55,575 nucleotides of DNA from Acidimicrobiaceae bacterium (GCA_027306755.1 DAHUZE010000068.1:1-55575), one strand, 5' to 3'. Positions 19,545 through 28,147 are shown, counted from the first letter of the stretch. Numbers and translations: made by a program. The notes: generated from the sequence alone by a model not told the origin.

Positions 19545-20341
19545 CGGACGTCGACTGGCGCCTCCAGGACCAGCGCCAATTCCTCCGGCGATCGCTGGAG
19601 GACGCCCGGCGCGAGCACGAGGCCGGGGACCTGACGGACGAGGACTACGAGGTCCTCCGCCGCCGTGACGAAGCCAGGTTGGCGGGGGTCGAGGAGTCCA
19701 TCGCCGAACGTGGCGAGCAGCCTCGGCCCCCCGGCGCTGTGACAGCCGCCGCGCCGGGCAGGGGCGTCCGGCGCCGGCTGTGGAGCGCTCGCCGGCGCTG
19801 GTGGTTCGTGGTGACGGCAGTCGCGCTCGTGGCCGCCGGAGCGCTCCTGCTGGTCCATTCGCTCACGGCACCGCTCCTCCCCGGCCAGTCGGTGACGGGA
19901 GGCATCGACCTGAACGCGGCCCAACGGATCGCCCAGCAGCTCTCCCAGGCCAAGACGCTGGTGCGTACGGGCCATCCGACCGAGGCGCTGAGGGTGTACG
20001 GGCAGGTGCTCACCGAGGATCCCAGGGAGCCGGTGGCCCTGGCCGAATGGGGATGGCTCGACTGGCAGGCCGCGAGCAAGATCAGGGACGCCACCGTGGC
20101 GGCAGAGGGCGCCTCGGCCCTCGAGGATGCCGTGACGATCGACAAGCGGCTGTTCGCCGCCCAGTACTACCTGGCCACGGTCCTCCTCCAGGAGGGAGCG
20201 CCCAAGAAGGCGGTGGCGCACTTCGCCCAGTTCCTGGCGGACAGGCCTACATCGAGCTGGCTGCGACAGGCTGCCCCCGAGCTGCGCCTGGCGTACAAGG
20301 CGGCCCACCTGCCGGTACCATCCGGCGTGCCCGGCGGCTGA
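19541..20341 (+). CDS. TPR-containing CcmI-like membrane protein
   Basis: 266 residues: an N-terminal charged helix (LQDQRQFLRRSLEDARREHEAGDLTDEDYEVLRRRDEARL) resembling the CcmI start, one membrane helix (WWFVVTAVALVAAGALLLVHS), then tetratricopeptide-like helices (QQLSQAKTLVRTGHPTEALRVYGQVLTEDPREPVALAEWGWLDWQ; YYLATVLLQEGAPKKAVAHFAQFLADRP). CcmI/CycH proteins chaperone apocytochrome c with TPRs. Last gene of the ccm run, GTGA overlap with ccmH. Assigned by layout and position; orthology to CcmI is likely but not certain. Confidence 0.78.
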   Translation: MTDVDWRLQDQRQFLRRSLEDARREHEAGDLTDEDYEVLRRRDEARLAGVEESIAERGEQPRPPGAVTAAAPGRGVRRRLWSARRRWWFVVTAVALVAAGALLLVHSLTAPLLPGQSVTGGIDLNAAQRIAQQLSQAKTLVRTGHPTEALRVYGQVLTEDPREPVALAEWGWLDWQAASKIRDATVAAEGASALEDAVTIDKRLFAAQYYLATVLLQEGAPKKAVAHFAQFLADRPTSSWLRQAAPELRLAYKAAHLPVPSGVPGG

Positions 20342-20371
20342 TCGCCACCGCGCCGCGCAGGAGGGCCCAAG

Positions 20372-20836
20372 ATGCACAAGAACGCGGAGCGCGTACAGGC
20401 AGCGCTCCGGGCCGCGGGGTCGGACGCGGCCGTGGTGGAGCTGCCGGCTTCGGCCCGCACCTCCGCGGAAGCGGCGGCGGCCATCGGGGTGGAGGTCGGC
20501 CAGATCGCCAAGTCGCTGGTCTTCGTGGTGGACGGGGAGCCGGTGGTTGCCGTGCTGTCGGGGAGCGATCGCCTGGACCCCGAGAAGCTGCGCCTCGCCC
20601 TCGGTGGGAGCGAGGTGGCACGGGCCGACGCTGACGCCGTGCGGGTGGCTACGGGATTCCCCATCGGCGGGGTCAGCCCCGTCGCACACCCCGTTCGCGT
20701 GGTCGTGGACAGGGGGCTGGCCACGTACGAGGCCGTGTGGGCGGCGGCCGGGACGCCGCACGCCGTGTTCCCGACGACCTTTGCCGAGCTCGTGGCCGTC
20801 TCGGGGGGCGACGTCGCCGACGTGCGCTCGGCTTAG
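20372..20836 (+). CDS. YbaK/EbsC-type aminoacyl-tRNA deacylase
   Basis: Small (154 residues) trans-editing enzyme family that hydrolyses mischarged tRNA such as Cys-tRNA(Pro). Seen: IGVEVGQIAKSLVFVVDGEPVVAVLSGSDRLD (conserved lysine in AKSLVF) and ATGFPIGGVSPVAHP, the GxxxGGxxP loop of the family. ATG 20372 with GGAGGG upstream, 30 bases after the ccmI-like gene. Its TAG stop overlaps the stop of the convergent cysteine desulfurase by four bases. Confidence 0.9.
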   Translation: MHKNAERVQAALRAAGSDAAVVELPASARTSAEAAAAIGVEVGQIAKSLVFVVDGEPVVAVLSGSDRLDPEKLRLALGGSEVARADADAVRVATGFPIGGVSPVAHPVRVVVDRGLATYEAVWAAAGTPHAVFPTTFAELVAVSGGDVADVRSA

Positions 20837-21957
20837 CGCAGCGCCCGCAGGCCGGAGACGACGCCCGGGAACGCCGCGGCAAGGGCTGCCACGTCCTGGT
20901 CGGTGGTGGACCATCCGGTCGAGAGGCGCAGCGAATGGCTCGGGTCGGCCCCCATGGCCGCCAGGACCGGCGACGGCTCGAAGGACTCCGACGCGCACGC
21001 CGACCCGGAATGGGCGGCGATCCCGGCACGGTCCAGCCCCAGTAGCACCGGCTCCGCCTCCACCCCGGAGACTCCGAAGCAGACGATGTGGGGGACCCGG
21101 CCCACCGGGTCCCCCACGCGGACGGTTCCCGGTACCCCCAGCACGGCATCGGCGATGCGCTCGGTGAACCCCCGGGACGCCAGCGCCTCGTCAGCCAGGG
21201 TTGCCTGCAGCGCGCCGGCGGCCGCGCCGAAGCCGACGATCCCGAGGGCGTTCTCCATGCCGGCGCGCCGCGCCCGCTCCTGCGAGCTTCCCACCAGCAG
21301 CGGCTCGATCCGGACCTTGCGACCGAGCACCAGGGCGCCCGTGCCGGGAGGGCCGCCGAGCTTGTGGCTGCTTACCGCAACGAAGTCCGGCGCTGTGTCG
21401 TTGCCGAGATCGATGGGCACATGGCCGGCTGCCGCGGCGGCATCGGCGTGGACGGGCACCCCGGCGCTGCGAGCAGCCGCCACCACGTCGGCAACCGGTT
21501 GGAGGGTGCCGACCTCGTGGTTGGCCCACTGGCAGTGGACGAGCGCCGTCGCCGGGGCGTCGCGCAGCAAGGAGGCGACCTGGGCAGGGTCGATCCTTCC
21601 GAACGGGTCCACGTGGAGATCGACGATCCTGGCCAGCCGGGCGGACGCGTCCCGTACCGCCGAGTGCTCCACTCCGGCGCAGAGGATCGCCCCGTCGGGG
21701 CGGTCCCACGTCGCCCCCCAGACCGCGGCGTGGACGGACTCCGTCGCGCCGGAGGTGAAGACCACCTGCCGGGCACGGGTGCCGAACAGGGCCGCGACCT
21801 GGTCGCGAGCGTCCTCGATGGCGGCGCGGACGGCGCGCCCCTCTTCGTGGACCCGAGCGGGATCTCCGGCTGACGATGTCAGCCAGCGTCGGATCGCCTC
21901 CGATGCCTCCGGGCGCAGCGGACTGGTGGAGGCGTGGTCCAGGTAATGGCGGGCCAT
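20833..21957 (-). CDS. Cysteine desulfurase (NifS/IscS-like)
   Basis: PLP enzyme taking sulfur from cysteine for Fe-S clusters or thio-cofactors. Seen: YLDHASTSPLRPEA at the N-terminus, HADAAAAAGHVPIDL (PLP Asp), FVAVSSHKLGGPPGTGALVLG with the PLP lysine, and SGSACASESFEPS carrying the catalytic cysteine loop. 374 residues, a class I desulfurase. It lies 18 bases downstream of the SufR-like regulator on the same strand, so the two probably form an operon opposite the Mrp carrier. Confidence 0.93.
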   Translation of the reverse strand: MARHYLDHASTSPLRPEASEAIRRWLTSSAGDPARVHEEGRAVRAAIEDARDQVAALFGTRARQVVFTSGATESVHAAVWGATWDRPDGAILCAGVEHSAVRDASARLARIVDLHVDPFGRIDPAQVASLLRDAPATALVHCQWANHEVGTLQPVADVVAAARSAGVPVHADAAAAAGHVPIDLGNDTAPDFVAVSSHKLGGPPGTGALVLGRKVRIEPLLVGSSQERARRAGMENALGIVGFGAAAGALQATLADEALASRGFTERIADAVLGVPGTVRVGDPVGRVPHIVCFGVSGVEAEPVLLGLDRAGIAAHSGSACASESFEPSPVLAAMGADPSHSLRLSTGWSTTDQDVAALAAAFPGVVSGLRALR

Positions 21958-21975
21958 GGGGCCGAACGGGGAGGA

Positions 21976-22746
21976 TCAGGCCAGGGCGGCGCAGGTGTCG
22001 TCGCCGCGGGCCCGTGACGACAGGACGACCGGCGTGGGGCCGCTGCCCCCGCAGAGCCCGGCCAGGAGCCCGTTGACCATGCCGCGGTCCACGGCGCACA
22101 GCACCGGATGGCTGGCGGCCGCGGTGCCGAACGGGCACTGCTCGGCCACGACGGCGGTGCCTTCGTCCTGGTCCTCGGCGTGGGCGGCGAAGCCATGGGC
22201 GGTCAGCGCGTCGGCGATGACGCGCATGGCCGCCCGCACCGACCGCTGGCCCTCGTTCGGGCTCATGGCGGCGGCCAGGGAGCGCCCGTAGGTCTCGCCG
22301 ACCTCGGCCGCCATCTGCTCGGCCACCTCGGGTCCGAGGAGGTCCAGCGCCTTGCCGAGCAGGGTGACGAGCAGATCGTCCCGCCGGGTGAGGAATTCGA
22401 TTGCCGGGTCCCCGTCCACCGGGAAGAAGCGCTTGGAGGGCCGGCCCGCGCCCTGGGCTCGGCGTTCGGTCTCGACCCTGAGATAGCCGCCGGCGACCAG
22501 CCGGTCCAGGTGGTGGCGGGCGACGTTGGGATGGAGCGAGAAGAGGGCGGCGGCCTGCGTAGCGGTCATCCCGGGTTCGGCCCGCACGCGCAGGAAGATG
22601 TCCCGCCGGGTGGGATCGCCGAACGCAGCGGTCACTGCGGCCACCACCGAGTTGAACCGGGCGTCTTCGGGTTGCCGATCGGCGGCCAGGGGCGCGGTAG
22701 CAAACAAGGGGCCCGGCGTACGCGGGGCCGACTGCGGATACTGCAC
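21976..22746 (-). CDS. SufR-like Fe-S-responsive winged-helix regulator
   Basis: 256-residue DNA-binding protein. N-terminal ArsR-type winged helix (DPTRRDIFLRVRAEPGMTATQAAALFSLHPNVARHHLDRLVAGGYLRVETERRAQGAGRPSKRFF; residues about 44-108) and a C-terminal sensor region with cysteines 204, 217, 232 and 252 (QCPFG, VLCAVDRG, LAGLCGG). The C-x12-C-x14-C spacing resembles SufR, the repressor of Fe-S assembly genes whose cysteines hold a cluster. Placement next to cysteine desulfurase and divergent from Mrp agrees. GTG start with TAGACT seven bases upstream and no ribosome site. Function is inferred from motif plus context. Confidence 0.78.
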   Translation of the reverse strand: MQYPQSAPRTPGPLFATAPLAADRQPEDARFNSVVAAVTAAFGDPTRRDIFLRVRAEPGMTATQAAALFSLHPNVARHHLDRLVAGGYLRVETERRAQGAGRPSKRFFPVDGDPAIEFLTRRDDLLVTLLGKALDLLGPEVAEQMAAEVGETYGRSLAAAMSPNEGQRSVRAAMRVIADALTAHGFAAHAEDQDEGTAVVAEQCPFGTAAASHPVLCAVDRGMVNGLLAGLCGGSGPTPVVLSSRARGDDTCAALA

Positions 22747-22753
22747 GATCGGT

Positions 22754-22759
22754 AGTCTA
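22754..22759 (-). promoter_or_regulatory. Putative -10 box of the SufR-like gene
   Basis: TAGACT on the minus strand, seven bases before GTG 22746, leaderless arrangement, in the 78-base spacer shared with mrp. I found no clear palindromic operator there. Confidence 0.4.
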
Positions 22760-22824
22760 GCGGTGGCCTGTCGCGCTGGTCTGGGACGACACGCCGCACT
22801 GATCCGATGCGCCGAGGGAGGCCC

Positions 22825-23943
22825 ATGGCAGTCGATTCGTCGATGGTCGAGCGCGCGGTGCACGCCGTCGTGGACGACGAGCTCGGCTTGCCGGTCGACG
22901 AGCTCGGCATGGTCAGCGACGCCGAGGTCCGCCGGCACCGCGCCACCGCGACCCTCGCGCTCCCGGTGGCCGACTGGCCGGGGAAGGACGAGCTCAGGGC
23001 TCGAGTGGAGGTCGCCCTCTCCGGGGTGGGTGGCGTGCGGGACGTGTCGGTGGCAGTGGCCGTCATGGGGGAGCAGGAGCTGGCAGGCCTCCGCGGCGTG
23101 CTCCGCCGGCACATGACCGGTGACGACCAGGGTGCTGCGCCCAAGCCGGCGTTCCTGCAGGCCGGGTCGCGGACGCGCGTCATCGGCGTGTCCTCGGGAA
23201 AGGGCGGCGTCGGCAAGTCCTCGGTCACGGTGAACCTGGCGGTGGCGCTGGCCCAGCGGGGGCACAAGGTCGGCGTCCTGGACGCCGACGTGTACGGCTT
23301 CTCCGTCCCCAAGATGCTGGCCGTGCCCCGCCAACCCATCGTGCTGGGAGACCTGGTCCTCCCTGCGAGCGCCCACGGCCTCAGGGTCCTCTCCATCGGC
23401 TTCTTCGTGGAGGAGGACACGCCGGTCATCTGGCGGGGCCCCATGTTGCACAAGGCGATCGAGCAGTTCCTCGGCGACGCCTACTGGGGAGAGCCCGACT
23501 TCCTGCTCGTGGACATGCCGCCGGGCACCGGCGACGTGACGCTGTCGCTGGCACAGGTGATGACACGGGCCGAGGTCCTCGTCGTCACCACGCCGCAGCC
23601 GGCGGCTCAGAGGGTCGCGCAGCGATCGGCGTACGCGGCCCGCAAGCTGAAGCTCTCCGTGCGCGGGGTCATCGAGAACATGAGCTGGTTCACCGGTAAC
23701 GACGGCGTGCGCTACGAGCTGTTCGGCCGGGGCGGCGGTGAGGCGTTGGCGCAGGACCTGGGCGTGCCGCTCATGGGCCAGGTGCCGCTCATGCCGGCGC
23801 TGCGCGAAGGCGGGGACTCGGGGACGCCTGTCGTGGTGTCGGACCCGCAGGGCGAGCCGGCGTCGGCGTTCCACGCGCTCGCCGTCACGCTGGAGTCGAT
23901 GGGGCCAGCCCGCGTCTACCGGCGCGAGCTCACGGTCCGCTGA
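22825..23943 (+). CDS. mrp: Mrp/ApbC/Nbp35-type Fe-S cluster carrier ATPase
   Basis: P-loop ATPase of the MinD/ParA class that transfers Fe-S clusters. N-terminal MIP18/DUF59 domain (AVHAVVDDELGLPVDELGMVSDAEV), then the deviant Walker A GVSSGKGGVGKSSVTVN, VLDADVYGFSVPKM, DFLLVDMPPGTGDVTLSLAQ and GVIENMSWF. Many homologues carry a CxxC after that last motif; here the segment is NMSWFTGNDGVRYELFGRGGG with no cysteine, a form I believe is common in actinobacteria. ATG 22825 preceded by GAGGGAGG (short spacing) is preferred over ATG 22807, which has no ribosome site. 372 residues. Confidence 0.92.
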   Translation: MAVDSSMVERAVHAVVDDELGLPVDELGMVSDAEVRRHRATATLALPVADWPGKDELRARVEVALSGVGGVRDVSVAVAVMGEQELAGLRGVLRRHMTGDDQGAAPKPAFLQAGSRTRVIGVSSGKGGVGKSSVTVNLAVALAQRGHKVGVLDADVYGFSVPKMLAVPRQPIVLGDLVLPASAHGLRVLSIGFFVEEDTPVIWRGPMLHKAIEQFLGDAYWGEPDFLLVDMPPGTGDVTLSLAQVMTRAEVLVVTTPQPAAQRVAQRSAYAARKLKLSVRGVIENMSWFTGNDGVRYELFGRGGGEALAQDLGVPLMGQVPLMPALREGGDSGTPVVVSDPQGEPASAFHALAVTLESMGPARVYRRELTVR

Positions 23944-24042
23944 TCTGCATCAGCCGCCACACACCCGGGCGGGGATGAGGTCGGCACGGTAGCGGAAGGC
24001 CGCAGTGCGTACTTTCATACAACCCCGTGTCATCCTGACCCG

Positions 24043-25224
24043 ATGGAACGTGCCCAGCGGCTGGAGGCCCAGGTCAGGCAGGCGACCGCCTTGATGGAGG
24101 CTGCCTCCAGGGCTCTCGGGGAGGTCCATGCCGCGGAGGCCGTGGCCCTGGCCGCCGCCTTCGCCCGGGCGGAGAAGGTGGCGATGGCCGCCACCCGCCG
24201 GGCCGTGCTGCAAGCCGGGGACGCCGGGGCCCGCACCCATGGCGGAGAGCGGGACATGGCTGGCCTGGCGGCGCGGATCACCGGCAGCACGCCGGCCCGG
24301 GCCAGAAACGGCCTGCGGACGGCGCAGCGGGCGGCCGCCCGGGATGGCGTGGAGAGGGCCTACATCGCCGGGTCGCTGTCGTTCGAGCAGGCGGCAGTCG
24401 TCGCCGAGACGGCGATGCTGGTCCCGGGAGCCACGGACGAGTTGCTCCGAGAGGCGGACCAGACGTCGCTATCGGGGCTTCGGGCCGCAGCGACTGCGCG
24501 GCTGGCAGGGTGTCGTGGCGAGGCGGCCGCGCTCGAACAGGAGCAGAAGGTCGTCGCCAGGCGGTTCTGCCGGATCGGGCCCGCGCCGGGCGGGGGCGTG
24601 CGTGTGGAGGCGTTGCTGCCGTCGGCCGAGGGCGCCGCGCTCGCGACGGCGCTCGAACGCGCCGCCGATCGGTGCTGGCGACGGTCGTGGGAACGGGGAC
24701 GTCCCCTGTCCGCTGAGCAGGCCCGGGCGGACGGGCTCGTCGCCCTCTGCACCGGCGGGGGCGCGGAGGGAAGCCGGCTCGGACCTCCCGAGCTGGTGGT
24801 CACCGTGGACGCCGCGGCACTGGTGCGCGGCGAAGTTGCCGACGGCGAGACGTGTGAGATCGATGGCGTGGGCCCCGTGTCGGTGTCGGGGGCCCGCGGG
24901 CTGCTGGGTGAGGCGCTGCTCACGATCTGCATCACCGACGGACGGGATGTCCGGACCGTCACTTCCACCACCCGGGTAGTGCCCCGCCGGGTGCGCAAGG
25001 CGCTCGCTCTCCGGGATCCAGCCTGCGTCGTTCCGGGGTGCGGCCAGCGCAGCCACCTGGAGATCGATCACTGTCGCCTGGACTTCGCCGGCGGCGGCCT
25101 CACGGCGCTGGACAACCTATGCCGGCTGTGCCCGGCGCACCACCGCCTCAAGACCCGCACAGGGTGGCGACTGGGAGGCGGCCCGGGCCGGTGGAGCTGG
25201 TCACCACCACCCCGGCGGGTGTAG
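24043..25224 (+). CDS. DUF222 / HNH endonuclease domain protein
   Basis: 393 residues. The long N-terminal helical region (DUF222-like: ARITGSTPARARNGLRTAQRAA, AYIAGSLSFEQAAVVAETAML) is followed by a C-terminal HNH nuclease motif: DPACVVPGCGQRSHLEIDHCRLDFAGGGLTALDNLCRLCPAHHRLKTRTGW, with two zinc CxxC-like pairs and the catalytic His of EIDH. This family is abundant and multicopy in actinobacteria and of unclear function. The ATG has CATCCT six bases upstream and no ribosome site. The 99-base region before it holds nothing else I can name. Confidence 0.88.
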   Translation: MERAQRLEAQVRQATALMEAASRALGEVHAAEAVALAAAFARAEKVAMAATRRAVLQAGDAGARTHGGERDMAGLAARITGSTPARARNGLRTAQRAAARDGVERAYIAGSLSFEQAAVVAETAMLVPGATDELLREADQTSLSGLRAAATARLAGCRGEAAALEQEQKVVARRFCRIGPAPGGGVRVEALLPSAEGAALATALERAADRCWRRSWERGRPLSAEQARADGLVALCTGGGAEGSRLGPPELVVTVDAAALVRGEVADGETCEIDGVGPVSVSGARGLLGEALLTICITDGRDVRTVTSTTRVVPRRVRKALALRDPACVVPGCGQRSHLEIDHCRLDFAGGGLTALDNLCRLCPAHHRLKTRTGWRLGGGPGRWSWSPPPRRV

Positions 25225-25261
25225 CATGGGTCGCCTCGAGTCTCTCGAGAGGGGAGGTCCC

Positions 25262-25771
25262 ATGCCCCGACTCTCGTCGTGCATCGCCGCCGCCGGCGTC
25301 GCCGCGGCAGCCCTCGCCGTCGGTGTCCCCGCCGTCGCTGGCGCCCGTCCCGACGGGACGGCGGTGAAGGCCATGCCGTCCAAGTCGTACGGGACCATCT
25401 TGGAGACCTCCACCGGCCGGGCGCTCTACCTGCTCACGGCCGATTCGACCAAGAAGCTGGCCTGCCAGCACTCCTGCATCTCGGTGTGGCACCCGCTGCT
25501 CACCCGGGGAAAGCCGGTCGGCCGCAAGGGGCTCGACTCGAAGCTGCTCGGCACCGTGAAGCGGGGCGGAGCGCGGCAGGTCACCTACCACGGCCATCCG
25601 CTCTACACCTACGTCGGGGACACCGCGGCCGGGCAGGCGAACGGGGAGGGGATCGCCAGCTTTGGGGGCACCTGGTACGTGGTCGGGACGAAGGGGGCCG
25701 CGGTCACGGCCGCACTGAAGAGCTCGACCGCCGGCTCGACGTCGGGCTCGACCAGCGGCGGCGGCTGGTAG
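25262..25771 (+). CDS. Secreted PF03640 (lipoprotein_15 repeat) protein
   Basis: 169-residue exported protein of unknown biochemical role. Signal peptide MPRLSSCIAAAGVAAAALAVGVPAVAGA, probably cut after AGA; no lipobox in the right place. Two copies of the family repeat: YGTILETSTGRALYLLTADSTKKLACQHSCISVWHPLLT and VKRGGARQVTYHGHPLYTYVGDTAAGQANGEGIASFGGTWYVVG. A Ser/Thr/Gly tail follows. ATG 25262 is chosen for its GGGGAGG site five bases upstream, over the in-frame ATG at 25226. It is convergent with the dGTPase gene with a one-base gap. Confidence 0.87.
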   Translation: MPRLSSCIAAAGVAAAALAVGVPAVAGARPDGTAVKAMPSKSYGTILETSTGRALYLLTADSTKKLACQHSCISVWHPLLTRGKPVGRKGLDSKLLGTVKRGGARQVTYHGHPLYTYVGDTAAGQANGEGIASFGGTWYVVGTKGAAVTAALKSSTAGSTSGSTSGGGW

Positions 25772-25772
25772 A

Positions 25773-26882
25773 TCAGCCGTCGATGCCGCGCGGGAGCCTG
25801 GCCTGGTCCCAGCCCAGCAGTGCCACCGCCTGGCGGAAGGCGTAGCGGTCCGTCATCCCGGCCACGTAGGTCACCGCCGCGGTGACGGCCGAGGCACCCC
25901 CGGCAGGCAGCCCGCCGTCGTCACGGACAGCGGGGATGGCGTTGGGGCGGTCCGAGTAGTACTCCACCAGCGCTCGTAGCACGGCCACGACCGCCTGCGC
26001 CTGGGCCACCGATGCCTCCCGAAGGTAGATGCGGTCGTAGTTGCAGCTCCGGAAGGCTGCGAGCGCCTCGGCGTCCTCCTCGGCCATCCCGACGTCCCCG
26101 GTCTCCACCACGGTGCGCACGACGGCGGCGATGAGTTTGCCCAACTGGCGGCTGCGGGACTCCCCGCAGCGTTCCCGGACCGCCGCGGGCAGCATCGGCG
26201 GCCCCACGATGCCGGCCAGGACCGCGTCCTCCCAGTCGTGGCACACGTAGGCGATGCGGTCGGCCCAGCTCACCACCTCGCCCTCCGGCGTGGCCGGGGC
26301 AGGCCGGGACCAGCTGTGGTTGCGGATCCCGTCCGCGGTCTCCTCGCACAGGTTGAGCGAGGCGAGCGACACGTCGGCTCCCCAGGGAGCGTGGTCGAAA
26401 CCGCCCGGCAGCAACGGGTCGAGGGCCTCCTCGCTGGCATGGCCGCCCGGGCCGTGGCCGCAGTCGTGGCCGAGAGCGATGGCCTCGGTGAGCGCGACGT
26501 TGAGGCCCACGGCCCGGGCGATGCTCGTGGCGACCTGGGCAACCTCGAGCGCGTGCGTCAGGCGGGTTCGCTGGTGGTCCTCGGGGAAGACGAAGACCTG
26601 CGTCTTGCCGGCAAGCCGGCGGAACGCCGTCGAATGGAGGATGCGGTCCCGGTCGCGCTCGAAGCACGTTCGCCAGGGGTCGGGCTCCTCCTCCGCCGGC
26701 CTTCGCCCGGCAGCCTCCGCCCGGGTGGCCCCAGATGCCAAGATCGCCTCTTCTCGCTCTTCCCTGGCCAGCCGATCCAGGCCGGGACCGGTGGAGACGC
26801 CGCACGGGCGGGGGTGGGCGAGCCGGATCGAGCCCGCGGCCACACCGTCCATGGTGGAGGCCCACCGGCGGTTGCGGTCCAT
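25773..26882 (-). CDS. dgt: dGTPase-like HD-domain triphosphohydrolase
   Basis: HD-superfamily enzyme hydrolysing dGTP (or other dNTPs) to nucleoside and triphosphate. Seen: DRDRILHSTAFRRLAGKTQVFVFPEDHQRTRLTHALEVAQVA (first metal His and substrate Arg/Gln region), AIALGHDCGHGPGGHASEEAL with the HD pair, and WADRIAYVCHDWEDA. 369 residues from ATG 26882. The first 60 or so residues before DPWRTCFERDRDR are longer than usual; ATG 26852 is an alternative. Divergent from the DUF3107 gene. Confidence 0.9.
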   Translation of the reverse strand: MDRNRRWASTMDGVAAGSIRLAHPRPCGVSTGPGLDRLAREEREEAILASGATRAEAAGRRPAEEEPDPWRTCFERDRDRILHSTAFRRLAGKTQVFVFPEDHQRTRLTHALEVAQVATSIARAVGLNVALTEAIALGHDCGHGPGGHASEEALDPLLPGGFDHAPWGADVSLASLNLCEETADGIRNHSWSRPAPATPEGEVVSWADRIAYVCHDWEDAVLAGIVGPPMLPAAVRERCGESRSRQLGKLIAAVVRTVVETGDVGMAEEDAEALAAFRSCNYDRIYLREASVAQAQAVVAVLRALVEYYSDRPNAIPAVRDDGGLPAGGASAVTAAVTYVAGMTDRYAFRQAVALLGWDQARLPRGIDG

Positions 26883-26963
26883 GACCGCAAGTCTGCCGTG
26901 CCGCTGTATCGTCCATGGCGAAGGTGCCCGGGCCGCGGTGCGCCCTGAGGTCGAGGAGCAAGG

Positions 26964-27197
26964 GTGGACGTACGGATCGGGATCGTCCAGACCGCCAAGG
27001 AGCTGGAGGTCGAGCTGTCGGAGGAGACCGACCGCGACACGTTGCTCAGGCAGGTTGAAGAGGCGCTCAGCGGGGACGCCGTGCTGTGGCTGACCGACCG
27101 CCGGGGCCGGCGGGTCGGGGTCCCGGTGGCGAGGGTCGCGTACGTGGAGGTCGGGGCGCCGTCGCCGGACCGCAGGGTCGGGTTCGGCGCTCCCTGA
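26964..27197 (+). CDS. DUF3107 family protein
   Basis: 77-residue actinobacterial protein of unknown function: MDVRIGIVQTAKELEVELSE, ending VPVARVAYVEVG, as in mycobacterial Rv3208A-like proteins. GTG 26964 with GAGGAG upstream. Two bases separate it from the first ArsA-like ATPase, so they are probably co-transcribed. Confidence 0.88.
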   Translation: MDVRIGIVQTAKELEVELSEETDRDTLLRQVEEALSGDAVLWLTDRRGRRVGVPVARVAYVEVGAPSPDRRVGFGAP

Positions 27198-27199
27198 CG

Positions 27200-28147
27200 G
27201 TGGACGGCCCGCCGCTCCTTGACCTTCGCCTGGTCTTCGTGACCGGGAAGGGCGGCGTGGGCAAGACGACCACCGCGGCCGCGCTGGCCCAGCTGGCGGC
27301 AAGGCAGGGAAAGCGGGTGCTGGCGTGCGAGGTGGACGCCAAGGGGGATCTGGCCTCGCTCTTCGAGGCGGCCCCCACGGACTTCTCGGGCCGTGAGGTC
27401 GTTCCCGGTGTGCACGTCATGTCCATGGACACCGAGGCGTCGCTGCGCGAGTACCTGAAGCTCAACCTCCGGGTCCCCGTCGCCGGCCGGCTCGGTCCGG
27501 TGGCCAAGGCGTTCGGCTTCGTGGCGACGGCCGCACCCGGAGTCCGCGAGATCCTCACGGTCGGCAAGCTCTGCTACGAGGTGCGGGAGCGCAACTACGA
27601 CCTGGTGGTCGTCGACGCGGCGGCGAGCGGCCACATCGTCAGCCAGCTCGCCGCCCCCCAGGCCATCAACGACCTCGTGAAGGTGGGCCTCATCCGCACC
27701 CAGACGGACTGGATGCTCGACATCCTCTCCGATCCCCGGCGGACCGGGCTCGTCGTGGTCACCACGCCCGAGGAGATGCCGGTCAACGAGACGCTGGAGC
27801 TGGCCGACCGCGTCGCGTCCGAGACCACCGTGCGCCTGTCGGCAATCGTGGCGAACCGGGTGCTGCCCGAGCTCTTCGGCCGGCACGAGGAGGCGGTGTT
27901 CGACCAGCTGTGCCAACGGGTGGACGAGCTGTCCAAGCTTGTGGGCGGCGACGCCGAGCCGGTCATGGACGGTGCCCGCCTGGCGGTCACGATGCGCCGT
28001 ACCCGAGCCGGGCACCTCCAGCGCCTCCGCGAGGGTGTGGGCACAGCGGTGCCGATCCTCTACCTGCCGTACCTGTTCACCCGTGCGCACGGGATGCGGA
28101 CGACGCGCCAGGTGGCCACGTCGCTGGGTGAGGAGCTGGGGCTGTGA
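27200..28147 (+). CDS. ArsA/Get3-like ATPase, subunit with canonical signature lysine
   Basis: SIMIBI-class ATPase of the Get3/ArsA group (315 residues). Deviant Walker A FVTGKGGVGKTTTAAALAQL contains the signature lysine; further VLACEVDAKGDLASLF (switch I-like) and LVVVDAAASGHIVSQL in place of the DTAPTGH loop of Get3. GTG 27200 follows DUF3107 by two bases. The stop overlaps the start of a second, different ArsA-like ATPase by four bases. Mycobacteria have a similar adjacent pair (Rv3679/Rv3680), reported as a Get3-like heterodimer as far as I recall. Client proteins unknown. Confidence 0.88.
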   Translation: MDGPPLLDLRLVFVTGKGGVGKTTTAAALAQLAARQGKRVLACEVDAKGDLASLFEAAPTDFSGREVVPGVHVMSMDTEASLREYLKLNLRVPVAGRLGPVAKAFGFVATAAPGVREILTVGKLCYEVRERNYDLVVVDAAASGHIVSQLAAPQAINDLVKVGLIRTQTDWMLDILSDPRRTGLVVVTTPEEMPVNETLELADRVASETTVRLSAIVANRVLPELFGRHEEAVFDQLCQRVDELSKLVGGDAEPVMDGARLAVTMRRTRAGHLQRLREGVGTAVPILYLPYLFTRAHGMRTTRQVATSLGEELGL

